This document shows, in pieces, positions 6,599 to 11,225 of a DNA stretch of 11,225 nt (position 1 is the stretch's first letter; each line of letters starts with the position of its first letter). Source of the stretch: Planctomycetota bacterium (GTDB lineage Bacteria > Planctomycetota > Phycisphaerae > Sedimentisphaerales > Anaerohalosphaeraceae); assembly GCA_021160785.1 (NCBI GenBank), contig JAGHBX010000272.1, positions 1 through 11,225 of the forward strand. Direction: 5' to 3'. Under the pieces are notes generated by a model. That model searched no databases and was not told the origin of the DNA. It saw only the letters and a list, made by a program, of their open reading frames with translations. Made by a program: the position numbers and the translations under genes.

Positions 6599-7393
6599 AT
6601 GAAAACCAATGATGTGATATGTAGATGGCTTGAAGAAGTTGAGTCAATCCTGAAAGCGGTAGACAGCGATGCAGAGTTTGATAGCTATAACCGATCCCTG
6701 TTTGGTGTTCTCTGTACGTATTATAAAGCAACACACATTTTGCTTGAACAGAATCTCCGGCTGCCGGCATGTGCAAATCTTCGTATTATGTCAGAATTGC
6801 TCGTGAAGTTCTTGTGGTGCCTTCACGGGACTACCAATTTTGAAGAAGTAAGAAATAGGTTTCAACGATGGGCTTTAACCACTGGAAGACAGAAGGGCAA
6901 GCTATACAATGAACTGATAAAAGGCACTTCAGATGAAGACGAGAAGAGTGAATACGTGCGTTTACGAGATAGTGTTGCTCAAGAAGTTACTAAAATAGAG
7001 AGTTCCTCTATAAAACAAATGCCGCATATGACTGGAAATGGAGGCCTTTTTGAGAAAACATATGATGTGTTTGGCAGAAATGTAGCTGTGGATATGTATG
7101 GGCAGTTTTGTGAGGCAGTTCATATTGACACATCAGTTCTTGCAAGATGTATCAAGCGACAAGGTGATAAATTGATATTTACTGGAGACTTGGATCACAA
7201 TGTCGATGAGTTGCGGCTGTGCTGTCTTAGCCTCATCTATATGTATGTCAAAATCATCTGTATATTCTATAGAAGCGACGACAAGCAAATTGAAGACGAC
7301 TACCAGAATATCTTATTGCAATCTGGAAAAATTAATAATAAGAGTTGTTTCTCTGTGAACTCTGTGCCCTCTGTGGCAAAAAAAGAGAGTTAG
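6599..7393 (+). CDS. Hypothetical protein, possibly DUF5677-like
   Basis: A mostly helical protein of 264 residues if started at 6599. I do not recognise it firmly. The segment ACANLRIMSELLVKFLWCL (58-76) and the later MYGQFCEAVHIDTSVL (166-181) resemble the Arg-Glu and Tyr-His patterns of DUF5677-type proteins, a low-confidence match. No signal peptide is present; a hydrophobic stretch at 208-224 could be a buried helix. The start is uncertain: ATG 6572 has GAGG four bases upstream and would add nine residues, and TTG 6548 is also open. I prefer 6599 because the sequence up to 6590 is repeat-derived. The last 14 residues, starting FSVNSVPSVAKK, are encoded by the right inverted repeat, so the original C-terminus was probably replaced. 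The low GC content matches the neighbouring GxxExxY gene. The pair may form one cargo module. Confidence 0.7.
   Translation: MKTNDVICRWLEEVESILKAVDSDAEFDSYNRSLFGVLCTYYKATHILLEQNLRLPACANLRIMSELLVKFLWCLHGTTNFEEVRNRFQRWALTTGRQKGKLYNELIKGTSDEDEKSEYVRLRDSVAQEVTKIESSSIKQMPHMTGNGGLFEKTYDVFGRNVAVDMYGQFCEAVHIDTSVLARCIKRQGDKLIFTGDLDHNVDELRLCCLSLIYMYVKIICIFYRSDDKQIEDDYQNILLQSGKINNKSCFSVNSVPSVAKKES
7349..7383 (-). repeat. Right inverted repeat (copy D) of the CACAGAG family
   Basis: On the minus strand this reads T6 followed by GCCACAGAGGGCACAGAG and TTCACAGAGAA. It differs from the left copy at only two of 35 positions and points the opposite way. It overlaps the 3' end of the upstream coding frame and so encodes its C-terminal residues. 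Confidence 0.85.
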
Positions 7394-7394
7394 A

Positions 7395-7448
7395 ATGACC
7401 GATCTGAAATACAAAGTTGTGGTGGGATTTGAGAGGGTTTTGTTATGA
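7395..7448 (+). pseudogene. gatB 5'-end remnant, now a 17-codon mini-ORF
   Basis: ATG at 7395 encodes MTDLKYKVVVGFERVLL and stops at 7446-7448. Its first 13 codons match the start of the intact gatB at 8927 (MSELEYKIVVGLE): 31 of 39 bases and 8 of 13 residues are identical, and most replacements are conservative (S/T, E/D, I/V, L/F). The match breaks off at 7433. The mini-ORF overlaps the peptidase start by ATGA (7445-7448), so it may now work as a coupling leader. It is either what is left of an ancestral gatB start at this place or a partial duplication. Confidence 0.65.
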
Positions 7449-8899
7449 AGAGTGCAATGAGACGGGCAAAATTGGTGGTTGTATTTGTTGTTGTGTTATC
7501 TGCTGTTTGCGTTTATGCCGATGGGGGCGGATTGAGCAAAGAGATGATTGAGAAGATTCAGTCGTCCTATCAGATGGATGCGCATACGCGGGCAATGTAT
7601 AACGCTATTACCAACACCGACGTCAAGAACCTGGCGCTGAACCGGGATATTGTGCGGTCCCATAATAATCTTTACAGCAACAAGATCGATGTCAAGGGGG
7701 TGACGAACCAGAAGTCTTCGGGCAGGTGCTGGCTGTTTTCGGGACTGAACACGATCAGGCATGGGGTGCGAAAGAAGAAGGATTTGAAGAACCTGGAGTT
7801 TTCGCAGATATATCTTACGTTCTGGGACAAGTTCGAGAAGTCCAACACATTTCTCGAGCATATCATCAAGTTTCGCGGGCGGGACCTGATGGATCGCGAA
7901 CTGGTTATTGCGCTTAAGATGCCGTGTAGCGACGGCGGGTACTGGGAGAACGTGGCGGACCTTGTAAACAAGTACGGCCTTGTTCCAAAGGACGCATATC
8001 CGGAGACGAACAGCTCGAATTCGACTCGTTCGATGAACGGGATTCTGGCCCAGTTGCTGCGCGCCGATGCGGTCAAGCTGCGTAAGATGAACTCCCAGGG
8101 GGCGAGCTTGCGACAACTGCGGGAAGAAAAAAAGAAGATACTCGGCGATGTCTACCGTGTTCTGGCGATGAACCTGGGCGAGCCTCCGAGCGAGTTTGTG
8201 TGGAGGTACGAGCCGGGCAAGGGCAAAGACGCTAACGGCGACGATGACGGTGACGACGACGATGATAAAAAGGCCAAGAATAACAAGCAGGATATCGAAG
8301 AACTGGCGATGACGCCGCAGAGGTTTTTCCAGAAGTTCGTCGATGTCGATACCGACGACTGGGTGAATGTCTTCAACGACACGACACATGAATACGCCAA
8401 GCGCTATACGATAGCAATGTCGAGGAATATATGGGAGGGGCACGACATCAATTATGTGAATGTGGATATCGATACGCTCAAGAAAGTCGCGATCAAGTCG
8501 ATAGTCGACGATACTCCGGTGATGTTCGCGTGCAACGTGAGCGTTGATCAGAGCGGTGAGTTGGGGATAATGGCGGCGGGATTGTACGATTATGATTCGA
8601 TCTACGGTATCGATATGGGTATGAGCAAATCGGAACGTGCGTTGTATCGAAACGGCACGAGGAACCACGGTATGGTTCTGGTGGGGGTTGACCTCGACGG
8701 AGACAAGGCGGTGAAGTGGCGAGTGGAAAACAGTTGGGGGACCGAGAAGGGCAAGGGCGGCTACTGGGCGATGTACGACGACTGGTTCGATTTGCACGTG
8801 TATAATGTTATCGTCAGAAAAGAATACGTGCCGAAGAAAGTGCTGGAGATACTGAAACAGAAGCCGATTGCGCTGCCTGCATGGGATCCGATGCTTTAG
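7445..8899 (+). CDS. Exported PepC/bleomycin hydrolase-like cysteine peptidase (C1B)
   Basis: A 484-residue papain-superfamily protease of the aminopeptidase C/bleomycin hydrolase group (PF03051). Gln89 of the oxyanion hole and nucleophile Cys95 are in VTNQKSSGRCWLFSGLN, His408 in RNHGMVLVG, and Asn429 in VENSWG, so the catalytic set is complete. The C-terminus PAWDPML keeps the WDPM motif of the arm that lies in the active-site cleft of this family. Two oddities stand out: an N-terminal signal peptide (basic start, hydrophobic 10-23, likely cleavage after YADG region near 25), although PepC is normally cytosolic, and an Asp/Lys-rich insertion at about 262-282 in a loop where family members have a short turn. 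The ATG at 7445 has GAGAGGG (7431-7437) seven bases upstream. Its role is probably degradation of peptides outside the cytosol, in the periplasm-like space. It sits inside the gat operon without an obvious functional link. Confidence 0.93.
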   Translation: MKSAMRRAKLVVVFVVVLSAVCVYADGGGLSKEMIEKIQSSYQMDAHTRAMYNAITNTDVKNLALNRDIVRSHNNLYSNKIDVKGVTNQKSSGRCWLFSGLNTIRHGVRKKKDLKNLEFSQIYLTFWDKFEKSNTFLEHIIKFRGRDLMDRELVIALKMPCSDGGYWENVADLVNKYGLVPKDAYPETNSSNSTRSMNGILAQLLRADAVKLRKMNSQGASLRQLREEKKKILGDVYRVLAMNLGEPPSEFVWRYEPGKGKDANGDDDGDDDDDKKAKNNKQDIEELAMTPQRFFQKFVDVDTDDWVNVFNDTTHEYAKRYTIAMSRNIWEGHDINYVNVDIDTLKKVAIKSIVDDTPVMFACNVSVDQSGELGIMAAGLYDYDSIYGIDMGMSKSERALYRNGTRNHGMVLVGVDLDGDKAVKWRVENSWGTEKGKGGYWAMYDDWFDLHVYNVIVRKEYVPKKVLEILKQKPIALPAWDPML

Positions 8900-8926
8900 G
8901 TAAATTCGTGGCTAACAAAGGGGATA

Positions 8927-10390
8927 ATGAGCGAACTGGAATATAAGATTGTTGTGGGACTTGAGATACACGTTCATCTTGCGACCCGGACGAAGATGTT
9001 TTGTGGGTGTGAGTTGGCGTACGGTGAGCAGGCTAATACTCGCGTTTGTCCGGTTTGTATCGGTATGCCCGGCGTACTTCCTGTTATGAACAAGAAGGCT
9101 TTCGAGTACTCGGTTCTTACCGCGCTGGCGCTCAATTGCAATATTTCGAGTTTTACGAAGTGGGATCGTAAGAGTTATTACTATCCTGACCTGCCGAAGA
9201 ACTATCAGATCAGCCAGTATGATCTGCCCTTCAGCGAACATGGACATATTGAAATACCTCTGGAAGATGGCCGGACAAAGAGAATTGGCATCATACGGGC
9301 GCACCTGGAAGAGGATGCGGGCAAGAATATTCACACTTTGGGCAATTTTTCGGCCATCGATCTAAATCGTGCCGGCACACCGCTTCTGGAAATTGTTACC
9401 GAGCCCGACATGAACTCGGCGGCGGAGGTTCGCACGCTGGCAACCCAACTGCAGCGAATCGTACGCTACCTCGGCGTGTCCGAAGCCGACATGCAGAAGG
9501 GCCACATGCGGTTTGAGCCTAATATCAATCTGCACATCACCAAAGACGGCACACTCTACAAGACGTCCATTTCCGAAGTGAAGAATCTCAACAGCTTTCG
9601 GGCGATCGAGCGCAGCGTGGCCTATGAGGCCGACCGTCAGCTTGACGAGTTTCTGGAGACCGGCGCCACGATGAAGATGGGCAACAAGCGAACCTATGGC
9701 TGGGACGACGAAAACCAGTGCACCGTCCTGCAGCGGGAAAAGGAAGAGGCGCACGGTTACCGCTACTTCCCCGAGCCGGACCTTGTCCCGGTGGAGATGA
9801 ACGAAAAGTGGCTTGCCGAGATCAAGTCACGGCTCTGCGAACTGCCGCTCCAGATGCAGACGCGATTTGCCGGCGAATACAAACTCAGCGACTACGACGC
9901 AGGTGTTCTTACCGCCGATCGCTCGACCGCGGAATTCTTCGACCGTGCAGTCAAGGCAGGTGGCGACGCCAAACGCCTCTGCAACATAATCACCCAGACG
10001 GGGCTGAAAATTGCAAACGTAAAGGGATGCACTGTCGCCGAGTTGCCAATCACCGCTGAGGCATTGGCTAAACTCGCCCAAATGGTCGAGGCAGGCGAAA
10101 TCAGCCCAAGCGCATCGGCCGCCATATTCGAGGATATGGTCAATACCCAAAAAACGCCTGACACAATCGTACGGGAGAAGAATCTCATCCAGAAAAACGA
10201 CGCCGGTGAGATTGAGGCCATGGTGGACGAAGTCATCGCCGCCAACCCGAAAGCCGTCGCCGACGCCACTTCCGGGGGCAAAAAGAGCAAAAAGGCCATC
10301 GGATTCCTCATGGGCCAGGTCATGCAAAAGAGCAGGGGACAGGCCAGTCCCAAGGTAGTTTCCGCGATTCTGAGCAAAAAACTCGGCTGA
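8927..10390 (+). CDS. gatB: Asp-tRNA(Asn)/Glu-tRNA(Gln) amidotransferase subunit B
   Basis: A 487-residue GatB, the subunit that binds the misacylated tRNA, phosphorylates the Glu/Asp carboxyl with ATP and transfers ammonia delivered from GatA. Family motifs in order: VGLEIHVHL (10-18), zinc-site cysteines 26, 28, 41 and 44 (CGC and CPVC), YPDLPKNYQISQYDLP, HLEEDAGK, DLNRAGTPLLEIVTEPD and YRYFPEPDL. The C-terminal third is the tRNA-binding helical/YqeY-like domain, with the usual IGFLMGQVMQKSRGQA segment near the end. Length is typical (about 475-490), so the gene is complete. AAAGGGG (8917-8923) precedes the ATG by three bases. It follows the peptidase stop by 27 bases. A second, truncated copy of its start lies at 7395. 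Confidence 0.97.
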   Translation: MSELEYKIVVGLEIHVHLATRTKMFCGCELAYGEQANTRVCPVCIGMPGVLPVMNKKAFEYSVLTALALNCNISSFTKWDRKSYYYPDLPKNYQISQYDLPFSEHGHIEIPLEDGRTKRIGIIRAHLEEDAGKNIHTLGNFSAIDLNRAGTPLLEIVTEPDMNSAAEVRTLATQLQRIVRYLGVSEADMQKGHMRFEPNINLHITKDGTLYKTSISEVKNLNSFRAIERSVAYEADRQLDEFLETGATMKMGNKRTYGWDDENQCTVLQREKEEAHGYRYFPEPDLVPVEMNEKWLAEIKSRLCELPLQMQTRFAGEYKLSDYDAGVLTADRSTAEFFDRAVKAGGDAKRLCNIITQTGLKIANVKGCTVAELPITAEALAKLAQMVEAGEISPSASAAIFEDMVNTQKTPDTIVREKNLIQKNDAGEIEAMVDEVIAANPKAVADATSGGKKSKKAIGFLMGQVMQKSRGQASPKVVSAILSKKLG

Positions 10391-10543
10391 TACGGTGCAC
10401 GATACGCGTACCTGCCGTGGCGATATAGTCAATAACACCCCAACTGCCGGGAGTAACAGCCTAAACCTCCACCCATCTCGCCTGCCTGCTCAACCGCGCC
10501 CGCCATGACAAGCCTTCTTGAAACGGCACCGCGGACCTTTAGT
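10391..10543. other. Convergent intergenic spacer
   Basis: This lies between the gatB stop and the extended 3' end of the minus-strand gene. Only weak stems are visible (GGTGC near 10395 with GTACC near 10408) and no T-tract follows, so no terminator for gatB can be called. I see nothing else in it. Confidence 0.5.
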
Positions 10544-10655
10544 TCACTTGCTGGCGTCCGGCTTCTTCAATTCGAGTTCGTAAAGGTAATAATACTTGTA
10601 CGGATTGTGCTCTCCATGTACGAATCCGTCGATCAGGTCCACCATATTGCTTTTT
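10544..10655 (-). pseudogene. Out-of-frame C-terminal continuation of the edge gene
   Basis: After the Lys/Glu/Ala repeat the reading frame of the edge gene stops at 10633. A shift by one base in the A5 run (T5 on the plus strand at 10651-10655) opens a protein-like extension containing VDLIDGFVHGEHNPYKYY and ending KKPDASK at TGA 10546-10544. One extra A in that run would join both parts. It could be a real inactivating or tail-altering indel, a sequencing error in a homopolymer, or ribosomal slippage. Confidence 0.55.
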
Positions 10656-11225
10656 CGGCTTCCTTAGCTTCCTTAGCTTCCTTTGATTTTTCCATATTCT
10701 TTGTTTTTTCAGCTTTCTTCGGAACTGCAAAGCTCAGATTGACTGCGCGGGTTGCAAGCCCGGAGGCCTCGTCCAGGTATCGTCTGAAGTATCTTACCGT
10801 TCTGGAACTGACAGACAAATCGCTTAATTCCCACCCGGATCTTCGCCCATCTTCAAACACGGGGCTACACGAAAATGTGGTGGGCACAGGAGTCTGTCTA
10901 ATTCCTGTCATATTCACCGAGACAGATTTCTGCTCATACTCAACGAGGGCCTTTTCAGGGAAGAGAACCTCCATACTCAGATGCTTTCCATCAGGCGAGA
11001 CCGCCAGCTTACGGTCAACCGTGGGAGGCAACATCATTTCAAGTATAGTCACTACTATCCCATACGTACTCCCCTGAGAAGTCATACTTTTGGGCAGACC
11101 TTGTGGAGGAATGGATATCCTCAGGTTCGGCTGCTGCTTGCGATCTATCGTAATCATGGCATTGAAAGGCTGTTTCTTCTGCAGCAAGCCTGACAGTTCT
11201 TTCGGTTCGGCTATGTACTCAAAAC
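10633..11225 (-). CDS. Hypothetical protein, 5' end outside the window
   Basis: An open frame enters from the right edge (first visible residues FEYIAEPKELSGLLQKKQ) with no stop up to 11225, so the true start lies outside. About 197 residues are visible before the stop at 10633. I do not recognise the family. The visible part is rich in beta-like segments (LRISIPPQG, YGIVVTILEMMLPP, KLAVSPDGKHLSMEVLFP), followed by LSVSSRTVRYFRRYLDEASGLATRAVNLSF and a charged low-complexity KEAKEAKEAEK stretch coded by tandem 9-bp units. The first part could belong to an exported or envelope protein, but this is only an impression. The C-terminus appears frameshifted (see 10544-10655). It converges on gatB. 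Confidence 0.65.
   Translation of the reverse strand, partial: FEYIAEPKELSGLLQKKQPFNAMITIDRKQQPNLRISIPPQGLPKSMTSQGSTYGIVVTILEMMLPPTVDRKLAVSPDGKHLSMEVLFPEKALVEYEQKSVSVNMTGIRQTPVPTTFSCSPVFEDGRRSGWELSDLSVSSRTVRYFRRYLDEASGLATRAVNLSFAVPKKAEKTKNMEKSKEAKEAKEAEKAIWWT
10655..10684 (-). repeat. 9-bp tandem repeat in the edge gene
   Basis: On the minus strand GAAGCTAAG is repeated twice and followed by the variant GAAGCCGAA, coding for Glu-Ala-Lys units. Such short tandem repeats change copy number by slippage. Because the unit is a multiple of three, copy number changes keep the frame; the frame break lies just after it in the A5 run. Confidence 0.65.

Larger units (their letters stand above)
6151..7383. 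mobile_element. Candidate repeat-bounded element carrying a GxxExxY gene
   Basis: The segment is bounded by inverted repeats at 6151-6185 and 7349-7383 that agree at 33 of 35 positions, starting TTTTTTGCCACAGAGG at each outer end. It contains the GxxExxY gene and a second gene of unknown function, and is AT-richer than its surroundings (24 GC of 60 at 6601-6660 against 45 of 60 in the GC-rich gatA stretch 5161-5220). It sits between gatA and a gatB-like start remnant. TTAG occurs just outside both ends (6147-6150 and 7390-7393), a possible but weak target duplication. No transposase is present, so it would be non-autonomous, or use another mechanism. Confidence 0.55.

Noticed and set aside
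7496..8797. A 433-codon open frame on the minus strand opposite the peptidase
   Set aside because: It is a mirror of a clear cysteine peptidase gene; its His/Ile/Val-rich composition is what antisense reading of Asp/Asn/Tyr-rich codons gives.

Overview
The window looks like a chromosomal stretch of a moderately GC-rich bacterium, most likely of the Planctomycetota (Phycisphaerae-like). I infer this from protein style (secreted propeller-like proteins, lipoprotein esterase, L28 next to gatC), mixed SD/weak-SD starts, and dispersed short repeats. The phylum is an inference, not a proven call.

Layout. Positions 1-416 hold no convincing gene, only a 16-bp direct repeat and a perfect 10-bp hairpin. 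Two coupled minus-strand genes follow: a secreted propeller/lectin-like protein (417-1997) downstream of a short-chain dehydrogenase (2008-2922). A divergent intergenic region with a structured leader leads into rpmB (ribosomal protein L28, 3145-3411), then a strong intrinsic terminator that abuts the gatC ribosome binding site. From gatC on, everything up to 10390 is on the plus strand: gatC, a lipoprotein alpha/beta-hydrolase, gatA, a repeat-bounded cargo (GxxExxY-family protein plus an unrecognised protein), an exported PepC/bleomycin-hydrolase-like cysteine peptidase, and gatB. At the right edge a minus-strand protein of unknown function enters the window, with an apparent frameshift near its C-terminus.

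The core is a GatCAB amidotransferase operon (gatC, gatA, gatB; tRNA-dependent Gln/Asn formation) that has been split by insertions. The most interesting part is the gatA-gatB gap. A 1.23-kb AT-richer segment (6151-7383) is bounded by 35-bp inverted repeats differing at two positions and built from CACAGAG units. Related copies of the repeat lie upstream of gatA and inside the segment. Immediately to its right, at 7395-7433, is a 13-codon match to the start of gatB, now a 17-codon mini-ORF that overlaps the start of the peptidase gene by ATGA. Removing the repeat-bounded segment would put this gatB-like start one base after the gatA stop, as expected of an ancestral gatA-gatB junction. The segment therefore looks like a mobile or insertion-prone element carrying a PD-(D/E)XK-like GxxExxY gene, and the peptidase gene arrived by a second event.
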